Made by a program: the position numbers and the translations under genes | The notes under the pieces: generated by a model | The model's database searches: none | Told to the model about the DNA's origin: nothing | What the model saw: the letters and a program-made list of their open reading frames with translations, nothing else | From: Bacillota bacterium | GTDB taxonomy: Bacteria; Bacillota; Clostridia; Lachnospirales; Lachnospiraceae | Length of the DNA: 64,000 nt | Assembly (NCBI GenBank): GCA_023392535.1 | Contig: JAEVYY010000007.1 | Span: 1 to 64,000, forward strand | Direction: 5' to 3' | Part shown: one piece after another, positions 1 to 9,175 of the stretch | Position numbering within the stretch: position 1 is the stretch's first letter | Layout: every line of letters begins with the position of its first letter

Positions 1-42
1 GTCTCAAGGAGTAATCGATGTCACTCTATCTAATAGATTAAT

Positions 43-63
43 TATACAAGATTACCTTGTATA
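43..63. promoter_or_regulatory. Perfect dyad upstream of preA, candidate operator
   Basis: TATACAAG (43-50) and CTTGTATA (56-63) form a perfect 8-bp inverted repeat around 5 bases, about 70 bases upstream of the preA start. The region is AT-rich and non-coding. The symmetry suits a dimeric repressor or activator. No regulator is visible on this side of the window, so the binding protein is unknown. Confidence 0.4.
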
Positions 64-130
64 AATATACAGTTAACAAAGGGTTATAGGTTACCTTCAT
101 CAACCTAAATATATTATATAAGGAGTAAGT

Positions 131-1621
131 ATGAATCAAGGGATGATAAAGGCTACGGAAAGCGGAAATTGTCTACTGTGTCTTAATGCGCCATGTTCCC
201 TTGCATGTCCTTTTGGAGTACCGGTAGCAGAAGTGATTACCTCATTACGTTTTGAAAATGAGGTGGGGGCAGCGGATAAACTGCCTGATATTCTGCCATG
301 TACCAATTGTGAAGAAAAAGCATGCATGCAAGCTTGCTTAAGAGGAAGAATCGATAGACCGGTCGATAGCAAGAAATTAATGGAAATTGCATTTAGTCAT
401 AAAACAGACAATAAAAAAGTAGTAGATCTAAAAATTGACTTTTGTGGTATTCCATGTGAGAATCCTTTTTTCTTATCGTCTTCTGTCGTAAGCAGTAATT
501 ATGAAATGATTGCAAAGGCTTTTGAAATGGGGTGGGCAGGTGTTGCGTTTAAGACAATTGGAACATTTGTTCCAAAAGAAGTCTCTCCAAGATTTGATAA
601 ATTGAGCAAAGAAAATAATCCTTTCATTGGTTTCAAAAACATAGAGCAGATATCCGACCATACATTAGAGGAAAATATTTCTTTCCTTATAAAGTTAAAA
701 GAGAATTATCCGAGCAAAATCATCGTTGCATCCATTATGGGGCAGAATGAAGACGAGTGGACGTATCTTGCAAAGAGGATGGAAAAGGCAGGTGCGGATA
801 TTATAGAATGCAACTTTTCATGCCCACATATGAGTGGAGAAGGACTTGGAAGCGACGTAGGAACCAATCCGGTATTGGTAAGCTTATATACAAAAGCTGC
901 CAGAAGGGGAACATCACTTCCCATTCTGGCTAAAATGACACCTAACATCACAAATATGGAGATTCCGGCAAAAGCAGCCATAGATGCAGGCGCCACAGGC
1001 ATTGCAGCAATCAATACGATAAAAAGTATCATGAATGTCAATTTGGAAACGTTTGCAACCGGACCGGACGTAGAGGGAAAATCTTCGATAGGCGGGTACT
1101 CGGGAAAGGCAGTGAAACCGATCGCACTTCGATTTATTTATGACATGAAGACTTGTGAGGAGCTAAAGGATACACCGATCAGTGGCATGGGGGGGGTCGA
1201 GACATGGAAGGATGCAGCAGAATTTTTGGCAATGGGATGTGAAAACTTACAGATCACAACGGCGGTCATGCAATATGGATATCGGATCATTGAGGATCTG
1301 AAAGATGGACTCAGTAGATATCTTGGTAGCGCTGGTTACCAAAAGGTAAGTGAGCTGGTGGGAAAGGCACTGCCACATCTGATTCCTGCTGATCAGCTGA
1401 ACCGTGATAGCATTTGTTATCCTAATTTTGACCGCTCTCAATGTGTAGGGTGTGGAAGATGTTATCTGTCCTGTTTTGATGGAGGGCACCAGGCGTTACG
1501 ACAAAATGAAACAACAGGAAAACCAATTCTGGAGGCCAAAAAATGTGTGGGCTGTCATCTGTGTGTGACAGTTTGCCCGACTGGTGCCATCACACCAGGT
1601 ACTAGATTAAAAAGGAGGTAG
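131..1621 (+). CDS. preA: NAD-dependent dihydropyrimidine dehydrogenase, PreA-type subunit with N-terminal Fe-S domain
   Basis: This 496-residue protein matches the PreA subunit of reductive pyrimidine degradation, which reduces uracil or thymine to the dihydro form. Residues from about 96 carry the FMN-binding TIM barrel (KTIG, NFSCPH, SISGYSGKA-like and SGMGG segments). The C-terminus has two 4Fe-4S motifs, CVGCGRC and CVGCHLC. Unlike the classical PreA of about 410 residues, it has about 95 extra N-terminal residues with two four-cysteine groups (C14, C17, C22, C26 and C57, C60, C65, C69), like the Fe-S helical domain at the front of PreT or eukaryotic DPD. The FAD/NAD(P)H domain is absent. 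An AAGGAG site precedes the ATG, and the next gene follows after 5 bases. Confidence 0.88.
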   Translation: MNQGMIKATESGNCLLCLNAPCSLACPFGVPVAEVITSLRFENEVGAADKLPDILPCTNCEEKACMQACLRGRIDRPVDSKKLMEIAFSHKTDNKKVVDLKIDFCGIPCENPFFLSSSVVSSNYEMIAKAFEMGWAGVAFKTIGTFVPKEVSPRFDKLSKENNPFIGFKNIEQISDHTLEENISFLIKLKENYPSKIIVASIMGQNEDEWTYLAKRMEKAGADIIECNFSCPHMSGEGLGSDVGTNPVLVSLYTKAARRGTSLPILAKMTPNITNMEIPAKAAIDAGATGIAAINTIKSIMNVNLETFATGPDVEGKSSIGGYSGKAVKPIALRFIYDMKTCEELKDTPISGMGGVETWKDAAEFLAMGCENLQITTAVMQYGYRIIEDLKDGLSRYLGSAGYQKVSELVGKALPHLIPADQLNRDSICYPNFDRSQCVGCGRCYLSCFDGGHQALRQNETTGKPILEAKKCVGCHLCVTVCPTGAITPGTRLKRR

Positions 1622-1626
1622 GAATT

Positions 1627-2895
1627 GTGTATACGTGTAGTTTGGAAAGAATGAAGGATAAAATTGAGACGATGAGTCAATTTGGCGATGCAGGACATGG
1701 TGGGATCACAAGATACTCCTTATCGCCGGAAGCAATTCAGGCAAGAAATGAATTTATAAAAAGAATGAAGGCGATCGGTGCCAGGATAGAGATCGATGAT
1801 GTGGCGAATATTTATGCAACACTATCGGGTGCTGATGAGGACGCGAAGAGAATAGTAATGGCTTCCCATTGTGATTCGGTAAAGAACGGCGGAAATTATG
1901 ATGGGATTCTGGGGGTGATTTCTGCGATGGAGGTTTTGGAAACGATCGTGGAAAAAAATATTCCACACAAACATCCCCTGACCGCTATGATCTGGACAAA
2001 TGAGGAAGGTTCTCTCTATCCGCCTGCGATGATGGTGTCTGGAATCGTATGCTATGATTATCTTCCGGAAGACATCAGGTCTAAATTCAAATATGAGGAT
2101 ATGATGGCATCTAAGAGTATTTTAGATCCGACAAAGACATTTGAAGAAGCACTTTTGAAATCAGGATTTAAGGGAGACAAAAAATATAGATTAAATCCCG
2201 AAAACTATCAATATATGTTTGAAACACATATCGAGCAGGGACCTATCTTAGAGGATGCTGGTAATGAAGTGGGCATAGTTGATTGTGTACTGGGCATGTT
2301 CAACTATAGAGTAAAATTTTTTGGTCAAACAACACATGCCGGGACATTTCCGATGCCAAAGAGAAAAGATGCATTTTATGCAGCCACCCAGGCACTTTGC
2401 TATTTACATGAAGAAATCGATAAGCTGGGTATTTCGGAATTAGTATACACAACAGGTGAAGTCGTATGTCATCCGTGCGTACATACTTGTGTACCAGACT
2501 TCTTTGATTTCTCATTTGATGCAAGACATGAAGCTCCGGAAGTTCTTTTGAAAGTTCTGGCAATTGTAAGATCCTGTGCAGATAGAACATGGTCCGGCTG
2601 TACCTGTACCGTGGAAAAAGCTTGGAACAGAGATACTGTTTATTGGGATAAATTATTAGTTGGATATGTAAAGGAAGCAGCAGAAGAAGCAGGCATCAAA
2701 CATCAATATATTCACTCAGGCGCGGGGCATGACGCCCAATTTGCATCCTATATGATACCAACTACTATGATCTTTGTGCAATCAAAAGATGGGTTATCCC
2801 ATTGTGAGCCGGAGTATTCGTCGCCAGAACACTGTACGGCAGGTGCCACGGTGATGTTAAATGCGGTTTTAAAGGCAGATAAAAACGAGTCGTAA
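1627..2895 (+). CDS. M20-family Zn-dependent N-carbamoyl hydrolase (beta-ureidopropionase / allantoate amidohydrolase type)
   Basis: The 422-residue protein belongs to the M20 hydantoinase/carbamoylase family, which removes a carbamoyl group from N-carbamoyl amino acids. Metal-ligand and catalytic segments are visible: ASHCDSV followed by NYDG, TNEEGS, HIEQGPILE, and GAGHDA near the C-terminus. The start is GTG at 1627, right behind the GGAGG that overlaps the preA stop. Placement directly after preA suggests N-carbamoyl-beta-alanine (or the aminoisobutyrate homologue) as substrate, completing reductive pyrimidine breakdown. A dihydropyrimidinase is not in the window and may lie upstream. Allantoate or N-carbamoyl-L-amino-acid hydrolysis cannot be excluded. 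Confidence 0.82.
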   Translation: MYTCSLERMKDKIETMSQFGDAGHGGITRYSLSPEAIQARNEFIKRMKAIGARIEIDDVANIYATLSGADEDAKRIVMASHCDSVKNGGNYDGILGVISAMEVLETIVEKNIPHKHPLTAMIWTNEEGSLYPPAMMVSGIVCYDYLPEDIRSKFKYEDMMASKSILDPTKTFEEALLKSGFKGDKKYRLNPENYQYMFETHIEQGPILEDAGNEVGIVDCVLGMFNYRVKFFGQTTHAGTFPMPKRKDAFYAATQALCYLHEEIDKLGISELVYTTGEVVCHPCVHTCVPDFFDFSFDARHEAPEVLLKVLAIVRSCADRTWSGCTCTVEKAWNRDTVYWDKLLVGYVKEAAEEAGIKHQYIHSGAGHDAQFASYMIPTTMIFVQSKDGLSHCEPEYSSPEHCTAGATVMLNAVLKADKNES

Positions 2896-2914
2896 AAAGG
2901 AAGGGAGAGTTCGT

Positions 2915-3541
2915 ATGAAGAATTATGTGATTACCATTGCAAGAGGATTTGGAAGTGGAGGAAAGCAGATTGGCGAAACAGTTGCCAAAGAATTGGGAAT
3001 CCCTTGCTATGAACGGCAAATACTAAGCATGGCATCAGATCAAAGTGGCATTGCAGAAAATCTTTTTGTAGAAGTGGATGAAAAACTGAGAGGCAGCTAT
3101 ATTACGAACATGCTGAAAAAAGTACCGTATACATCGGTCGTAGAACCGACAGAAAAAGACTTTGTCTCAGATGTAAATCTTTTTAATATCCAGGCGGAAT
3201 TAATCCGGCAGCTGGCAAAAACGGAATCCTTTGTAATTATTGGAAAGTGTGCCGATTACGTATTACGTGATTATAAAAATGTAATCAGCATTTATATCGA
3301 AGCACCCAGAGAAGCATGTGTAACATCCATACGTGACAAATTATTTATTTCCGAAGAGAGAGCACATCACCTCATAAAGAAGACTGACAAATATCGTGCT
3401 GAATATTACAAATATTATACCCAAGGGGGCTTATGGACGAACCCCATAAACTATGATATGACACTTAACAGTGAAAGAATCGGACGTGACCGATGCGTGG
3501 CACTGATTAAGGATTATGTAGGATTAAGATTGAATAATTAG
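2915..3541 (+). CDS. Cytidylate kinase-like family protein
   Basis: The 208-residue protein opens with an ITIARGFGSGGKQIG segment, the modified P-loop typical of the cytidylate-kinase-like family common in Clostridia. These proteins are not the essential Cmk, and their substrates are mostly unknown. It follows the hydrolase by 19 bases with its own GGGAG site and precedes a strong terminator, so it is probably the last gene of the pyrimidine operon. A nucleotide or nucleoside kinase role fits the neighbours but is inference. Confidence 0.75.
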   Translation: MKNYVITIARGFGSGGKQIGETVAKELGIPCYERQILSMASDQSGIAENLFVEVDEKLRGSYITNMLKKVPYTSVVEPTEKDFVSDVNLFNIQAELIRQLAKTESFVIIGKCADYVLRDYKNVISIYIEAPREACVTSIRDKLFISEERAHHLIKKTDKYRAEYYKYYTQGGLWTNPINYDMTLNSERIGRDRCVALIKDYVGLRLNN

Positions 3542-3576
3542 AAAAGAATATGGGCTGTTAAGGACTCGATTAAAAA

Positions 3577-3640
3577 CTCCGCTGCTTATGCGTCAAAAAA
3601 GGAAGCAATTATGACGCATAAACAGCGGAGCGATTTTTTT
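3577..3640 (+). terminator. Rho-independent terminator after the preA operon
   Basis: CTCCGCTGCTTATGCGTCA (3577-3595) pairs with TGACGCATAAACAGCGGAG (3612-3630) with one bulge, followed by CGATTTTTTT. It cleanly separates the pyrimidine operon from the sugar-sensing operon. Confidence 0.92.
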
Positions 3641-3750
3641 AGAAGAAAAAATACTGCTTTAGAGGCATTCTTTCTTTCAGTAAAAAATTATGCTATACTA
3701 AATTATTAACTCATGTAAGACAGGTAAAAAGAAACAGGCGAGGTCTTTAT

Positions 3751-4842
3751 ATGAAAAAGAGTAGCGAAACAGAAAACTTCCAGAATGACCTTGATAAAAA
3801 GAAAAAGAAAGCAAGAAAAAAGACACATTTTACAGAGGCAGCTATCGCTGTTGGCATGATTACAATGGTGCTTCTGACGATCTACTGTGTTTTTAATTTT
3901 CGTGCACAGATTTTTGCATCCGGAATCAATACAATTGTCCATCCAAAAAAATACGAGAAACACTTTGTACTGATAACGGATGAGCAGGAAGATCCTCTAT
4001 GGGATTCCATTTATCAAGGTGTTAAAAAAGAAGGAAAAAAATACGATATCTGCGTGGAATATCTGGGAAAAAGCCTGCCTACCGATTATTCGGTACACGA
4101 ACTATTCCGAATTGCAATCGATGCAGACGTAGATGGTATTATTGTAATCGGAGATGAGTCAGAAGAGACCGTAAAACTGATTAATGAAGCGGTAGAAAAA
4201 GAAATACCGGTAGTAACCGTGTTGAATGATTCTACGGCAAGCCTTCGTCAATGTTTCATAGGAGTCAGCAATTATAATATGGGCCAGGAATATGGAAGAC
4301 AAGCACTAAAATTATTACGGAACAAGTTGGGGCAGAGCGTATGTGTACTTATGGATTCCGGGAATGGGGATACCAGTAAGAATACTACGTTTCTTGGAAT
4401 CAAAGAGACGATAGCGGCAAAGTATCCAGACATTGATACGGTGAAGATACAGGCACTGGCCGTGGATGATAAGAACTCTTTTACTTCGGAAGAGACGATC
4501 AGGGATCTCATGCTGGATGAAGACAATCTTCCGGATATATTGATTTGTCTGAGTGCCGTGGATACAAGGTGCGCTTTTCAGGCAGCGGTAGACTATAATA
4601 AGGTCGGTAAAATAGAAATATTGGGCTACTATGCCTCCGATGCTATCATGGAAGCGATCAAAAAAGACATTATTTATTCCACGATATCTATCGATGGAGT
4701 ACAAATGGGAACCTTGTGTATCAATGCTTTACAAGAATATGAAGAAACTGGTTATGTAAGTGGTTATTTTCCAGTGGATACAAAATTAATAACCGGTGAA
4801 AATGTAAATTATTATATTGAACAATCAAAACAAGAGGACTAA
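3751..4842 (+). CDS. Membrane-anchored periplasmic-binding-like sugar sensor protein
   Basis: The 363-residue protein has a basic, lysine-rich cytoplasmic start, one membrane segment at about 31-53 and an extracellular type I periplasmic-binding (RbsB-like) domain. That domain has the usual repeated shape (VLITDEQEDPLWDSI, DGIIVIGDE, GVSNYNMGQEYG). There is no lipobox, so it is tethered by the transmembrane helix. It lies 40 bases ahead of the sensor kinase and response regulator, an arrangement known for three-component sugar sensing in which the binding protein presents ligand to the kinase. The start is ATG at 3751, although the ribosome-binding site is weak. Confidence 0.8.
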   Translation: MKKSSETENFQNDLDKKKKKARKKTHFTEAAIAVGMITMVLLTIYCVFNFRAQIFASGINTIVHPKKYEKHFVLITDEQEDPLWDSIYQGVKKEGKKYDICVEYLGKSLPTDYSVHELFRIAIDADVDGIIVIGDESEETVKLINEAVEKEIPVVTVLNDSTASLRQCFIGVSNYNMGQEYGRQALKLLRNKLGQSVCVLMDSGNGDTSKNTTFLGIKETIAAKYPDIDTVKIQALAVDDKNSFTSEETIRDLMLDEDNLPDILICLSAVDTRCAFQAAVDYNKVGKIEILGYYASDAIMEAIKKDIIYSTISIDGVQMGTLCINALQEYEETGYVSGYFPVDTKLITGENVNYYIEQSKQED

Positions 4843-4881
4843 AAAAGAGCATTCTGAAAATAAGATGGGAGGTGTCGGAAA

Positions 4882-6387
4882 ATGAGCAGGATAAGGAAGC
4901 ATATATTTCATAATGCATCGATTCAAATCAAATTAGTGCTTGCTTTTTTTCTGACATCACTCATATTATTTACAGTGAATTTGATTATGTTCGCAACGAT
5001 GAATGCAATGGTGAGTAAAATTGATAGAGTCTATCAGAGTAATGTTTCCCTGAATGCGTTGACAGAAGCACTGTCCGGAGTACAAAGTACGATGACAGAG
5101 TATCTGGATACCAAGAGTTCTGATGCCATTGATTCCTACTATAGAAGTGAACAGGTATTACAGAATATGCTAATGAGTCTGAATACGCAGATAACCGATA
5201 ATGAGATGCTTTTAATGGAAAAAAATATTCATAATATGGCAAGGCGGTATCTGGAAATCGCAGATGAGACCGTACAGGCAAAAAGAGGACGCAATATTGA
5301 GAAGTACAGGAGCAATTTTGAGGAAGCAAGTGAATTATTTCGCTATATTAATATGTTCATGTACAGCCTAAATAATGAGCAGTTCAAAGAAAATTCCTTA
5401 AATTATGATAACTTTGCGATCACGTTGAAAAATCTCGAAAAAGTCAGTATGACAGTACTTGCTATAGTTGCTTTGATTAATATATTTCTGATCTATTTGT
5501 TGACAGTCCGCATTACAGATCCTCTGATAGGTCTTGCGAAAGCTGCAAATGAAGTTGCGCAGGGAAACCTGGAGGTGGAGCTTGTGGAAGTCGACGCGAT
5601 GGACGAAGTCGGTATCGTATCGAATGCATTTAACCAAATGGTGCAAAATATTCGTATCTATATCGAGCGGATCAAAGAAAATATGGAAAAAGAAAATGCA
5701 ATGAAGGAAAAGGAGCTCATTATGGAGGGCCATCTAAAAGATGCCAGATTGAAGTATTTACAAGCACAGATCAATCCGCATTTTTTATTTAACACCTTAA
5801 ATGCGGGTGCGCAGTTAGCCATGATGGAAGGTGCTGAAAAGACAAATTTATTTGTTGAAAATATGGCTGAATTTTTTCGCTACAATCTAAAAAAGATCAA
5901 CCAGGATACTACGATAGAAGAAGAGTTAAAACTGGTCGATACGTATATCTATATACTAAATGTCAGATTTTCTGGAGAAATCCATTATCAAAAGAATATT
6001 GAAGAGGAATGGCTTCCGATCCGGGTTCCCAGTATGATACTGCAACCAATTGTGGAAAACGCGGTAAACTATGGAATCCGGGATATCGACAGGGAAGGAA
6101 TCATTCTTTTATCTGTTTATCAATGTGGGGAGTATATCTGTCTTAGTATCAGGGACAATGGAATCGGTATGAGTCAGGATAGAATTGACAATGTATTATC
6201 AAAGGAACAGGTAGTAAAAGAGGAAAAGGAAGATTCGAATGGAATTGCGTTGGGGAATGTCATCAATCGCCTGCAACTCTATTTTAATGAAGAGGATCTG
6301 CTCACGATCAAGAGCGACGGAGAAAACCAGGGAACGGAAGTAACTATTTTTATACCAAAGAAAGCTGAGGGTGTTTTAGATGTATAA
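4882..6387 (+). CDS. Sensor histidine kinase, YesM family
   Basis: The 501-residue kinase has a membrane segment near 17-38, an extracellular helical sensor region, a second membrane segment near 190-210 and a HAMP region to about 265. A His_kinase domain follows with NPHFLFNTLN (phospho-accepting His about residue 300). The HATPase domain shows QPIVENAVNYGI and DNGIGMS. It overlaps the response regulator start by 8 bases, so the two are translationally coupled. The sugar-binding proteins on both sides indicate that it senses a sugar or its binding-protein complex. The ligand itself is not readable from sequence. Confidence 0.9.
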   Translation: MSRIRKHIFHNASIQIKLVLAFFLTSLILFTVNLIMFATMNAMVSKIDRVYQSNVSLNALTEALSGVQSTMTEYLDTKSSDAIDSYYRSEQVLQNMLMSLNTQITDNEMLLMEKNIHNMARRYLEIADETVQAKRGRNIEKYRSNFEEASELFRYINMFMYSLNNEQFKENSLNYDNFAITLKNLEKVSMTVLAIVALINIFLIYLLTVRITDPLIGLAKAANEVAQGNLEVELVEVDAMDEVGIVSNAFNQMVQNIRIYIERIKENMEKENAMKEKELIMEGHLKDARLKYLQAQINPHFLFNTLNAGAQLAMMEGAEKTNLFVENMAEFFRYNLKKINQDTTIEEELKLVDTYIYILNVRFSGEIHYQKNIEEEWLPIRVPSMILQPIVENAVNYGIRDIDREGIILLSVYQCGEYICLSIRDNGIGMSQDRIDNVLSKEQVVKEEKEDSNGIALGNVINRLQLYFNEEDLLTIKSDGENQGTEVTIFIPKKAEGVLDV

Positions 6388-7972
6388 AGTAATGCTGGCA
6401 GATGACGAAGGTATTGTTATTGACTCTTTACGTATGATTATAGAAAAGAACTTTTCCGGGAAGTGTGAGATAGCTTCTGCTAAAACAGGCAGAAGTGTAA
6501 TTGAGCTTGCGGAAAACTTCAGACCGGATATTGCATTTATGGATATTCAGATGCCAGGTATCAATGGGATCGATGCAATGAAAGAGATACGAAAGAATAG
6601 TCCATCTACGGTATTCATCGTAATGTCAGCGTATGACAAATTTGATTATGCACAGGAGGCAATTAATCTGGGTGTTTTGGAATATCTCCATAAACCTGTG
6701 AATCAAAAGAAAATTGTGGAAGTGTTGGAAAGGGCTTTGCATATCATAGACGTACAGCGTGCCAGAAGAAGCGATGATCTTCGTATCAAAGAAAAATTGG
6801 AGATTGTGGTGCCGATGATTGAAAATGGACTCGTATCGTCTATTCTATTGCAGGAAAATTTTTCAGAAGATGCAGATAAGTACATGGATCTGCTGGGGAT
6901 CCAAGAGCAGCATGGTTTTATGGTCATTTTGGAATATGGAGATGCGGTAGAAGGGCGTAATATGACTAATCCAGTCGGCATGAGCGTGAAAGCACAGTCG
7001 ATCTACCACGATATACGCGTGATATTAAAGGAATATTTAAAATGTTTTGTTGGTCCTGTGATGACAAACAAAATAGTATGTTTTGTACCCACTGATTTTG
7101 AACAGGGGGATTATGAGAGCCGAAGCGAGATTATTGAGCAATCCAGAAATATGATCAGAAAATTATCCCGGAGATTCGATTTTAAATGTCGTTTGGGAAT
7201 TGGCAGTATCACTTCTTTAGAGGATCTGATGGAATCCTATCGAGATGCATCAAATGCCTTGCGTAATACGAATGGAAGTGTTGCACATTGTAGAGATCTT
7301 CCATTATTTTGTGCCTATGAAGAGGATTATCCGATTACTACAGAAAAGAGGATATTTGAATGTGTCCGACAGGGAAAATATGAAGAAGCAGGGGTAGAGG
7401 CTACACAGTTTTTTGCCTGGATGGAGCATAATTATGGTGATTTTGAAAGCGATATTAAGCTTAAAGTACTCGAATTTATCTTGTTAGCGGAGCATATTGC
7501 ATATGAAAGTGGTGGCATGACCTATCACTTTAGGGATCGATCCGATTATCTTCCAACTATATTAGCCATGGGAACAAAGATAGAAGTGCGGAATTGGTTC
7601 GTAGAGCACATTATGCAGGCAGCACGTAATGTTACCACTAAAAAGCATGAATTTTCTAACAGTGTGATAGAAAAGTCAAAGGATTATATACAAAATAATT
7701 ATAAAAAAGATATATCACTGGAGGATATATCCAGAGAAGTGGATATGAGCACTTATTATTTCAGTAAATTATTCAAAGAAACAACAGGCTCTAATTTCAT
7801 CGAATATCTGACAAATTTAAGGATAGATCATGCAAAAAAATTACTTTTAGAGGGGGAGCTGAGCATGAAAGAAATTTGTGCGGAGATTGGTTATACGGAT
7901 CCTAATTATTTTAGTAGGATTTTTAAAAAATGTGTGGGATTAACGCCCACTGAATTTAAAGAAGGACGGTAA
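6380..7972 (+). CDS. Response regulator with AraC-type DNA-binding domain, YesN family
   Basis: The 530-residue protein has an N-terminal receiver domain with acidic pocket LADDE, phospho-acceptor Asp55 in FMDIQMPG and the conserved Lys in HKPVN. A long linker region leads to a C-terminal AraC double helix-turn-helix (about 430-530, with ISREVDMSTYYFSKLFKE and the GYTDPNYFSRIFKK signature). It is paired with the overlapping YesM kinase. The likely targets are the ABC transporter promoter at 10.05 kb and its own operon; this is inference from position. Confidence 0.92.
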   Translation: MYKVMLADDEGIVIDSLRMIIEKNFSGKCEIASAKTGRSVIELAENFRPDIAFMDIQMPGINGIDAMKEIRKNSPSTVFIVMSAYDKFDYAQEAINLGVLEYLHKPVNQKKIVEVLERALHIIDVQRARRSDDLRIKEKLEIVVPMIENGLVSSILLQENFSEDADKYMDLLGIQEQHGFMVILEYGDAVEGRNMTNPVGMSVKAQSIYHDIRVILKEYLKCFVGPVMTNKIVCFVPTDFEQGDYESRSEIIEQSRNMIRKLSRRFDFKCRLGIGSITSLEDLMESYRDASNALRNTNGSVAHCRDLPLFCAYEEDYPITTEKRIFECVRQGKYEEAGVEATQFFAWMEHNYGDFESDIKLKVLEFILLAEHIAYESGGMTYHFRDRSDYLPTILAMGTKIEVRNWFVEHIMQAARNVTTKKHEFSNSVIEKSKDYIQNNYKKDISLEDISREVDMSTYYFSKLFKETTGSNFIEYLTNLRIDHAKKLLLEGELSMKEICAEIGYTDPNYFSRIFKKCVGLTPTEFKEGR

Positions 7973-8014
7973 TGGAAGTTGAAAAACATAAGATAGAACG
8001 GAGGTAATTAAAGT

Positions 8015-9064
8015 ATGGGGTGCAAAAAAAGACTGGTAGTGCTGGGGGCGGTCATCTGTCTGGTCTTGGGAGGTTGCGGGAACACGAATTCAGAAAATGT
8101 AACGACGCGGACAAAGGCAAGCAGACAAGTCCAGATAGGAATGTGTTTTGATTCCTTTATTATAGAAAGGTGGCAGAGAGATCGGGATGCTTTTGTAGCA
8201 AAGGCAACAAAAGAACTGGATGCGGATGTCAATATCCAAAATGCGAATGGAGATGTCAAAGAGCAAGTAAAACAAATTGATTATTTTATCGATAAAAAAG
8301 TAGATGTTATAGTGGTAGTTGCTATTGATTCAGAAGCCGTTACCGATGCTGTCAGACGTGCCAAGAAAGCTGGCATTAAAGTGATAGCCTATGACAGATT
8401 GATCCGGAAAGCAGATGTGGATTTGTATATCACATTTGATAATGAAAAAGTAGGAACCTTAATGGCCCAAACGATTCAAGCAGAAGTGCCGGATAACGGT
8501 CGTATCTTAATGATGTGTGGACCGATGGCCGATAATAATGTGCCGCTTGTACAGGAGGGATTCGATAAAGTTTTATCCGATACTAATATAAAAGTGATGG
8601 CTACCGATCATGCATCGGGCTGGACTGCGGAAGAGGGCTTTGATTTTGTGAATGATTATCTGAATACGAATGTCAATATAGATGCTGTTATGTGCGGAAA
8701 TGATGGAATTGCATCACAAGTGATCCGTGCACTTTCAGAACGACGACTAGCTGGTAAAGTGTGCGTAGTAGGACAGGATGCCGATTTGGATGCCTGCCAG
8801 AGAATCGTAGAGGGTACTCAGACCATGACCGTATATAAACCGGTGGAGAAGCTTGCAAGAAAAGCAGCTGAATATGCCGTAGCCCTGGCGAAAGGAGAAT
8901 TCATGCCTGCGCCCGAGACTTTTTATGACGGTTCTCAGGAAGTTCCCTATGAGGGGCTGGAACCAATCGCGGTAACGAAGGAGAATATGGATATGATTAT
9001 TAATGATGGGTTTCATTTAAAAGAAGAGATTTATTTAAATGTTCCCGAAGAACAGAATAAGTAA
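8015..9064 (+). CDS. Sugar ABC transporter substrate-binding lipoprotein, ChvE/XylF-like
   Basis: The 349-residue protein starts with a signal peptide and lipobox (LGGC), giving a lipid-anchored periplasmic-binding domain. Segments such as IQNANGD, VAIDSEAV, VIAYDRLI and FDNEKVG closely resemble ChvE/XylF aldose-binding proteins. It closes the sensor operon 42 bases after the response regulator, with a CGGAGG site. A second ChvE-like protein (10.2 kb) belongs to the transporter operon, so this one may serve sensing rather than transport. That split is inference. Confidence 0.85.
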   Translation: MGCKKRLVVLGAVICLVLGGCGNTNSENVTTRTKASRQVQIGMCFDSFIIERWQRDRDAFVAKATKELDADVNIQNANGDVKEQVKQIDYFIDKKVDVIVVVAIDSEAVTDAVRRAKKAGIKVIAYDRLIRKADVDLYITFDNEKVGTLMAQTIQAEVPDNGRILMMCGPMADNNVPLVQEGFDKVLSDTNIKVMATDHASGWTAEEGFDFVNDYLNTNVNIDAVMCGNDGIASQVIRALSERRLAGKVCVVGQDADLDACQRIVEGTQTMTVYKPVEKLARKAAEYAVALAKGEFMPAPETFYDGSQEVPYEGLEPIAVTKENMDMIINDGFHLKEEIYLNVPEEQNK

Positions 9065-9099
9065 ATTATGAATAAATTATAAAAAAAGCATACTTTCAG

Positions 9100-9127
9100 T
9101 TGACATAAGAGACAACTGTTATATAAT
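9100..9127 (+). promoter_or_regulatory. Sigma-A type promoter of mecA with overlapping dyad
   Basis: TTGACA (9100-9105) and TATAAT (9122-9127) are separated by 16 bases, about 50 bases before the mecA start. CAGTTG (9097-9102) and CAACTG (9113-9118) form an inverted repeat over the -35 and spacer, a possible repressor site. Confidence 0.72.
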
Positions 9128-9175
9128 AAATATAACACCAACAATTAATATTAATTAGAAAGAATGTGATGATAT

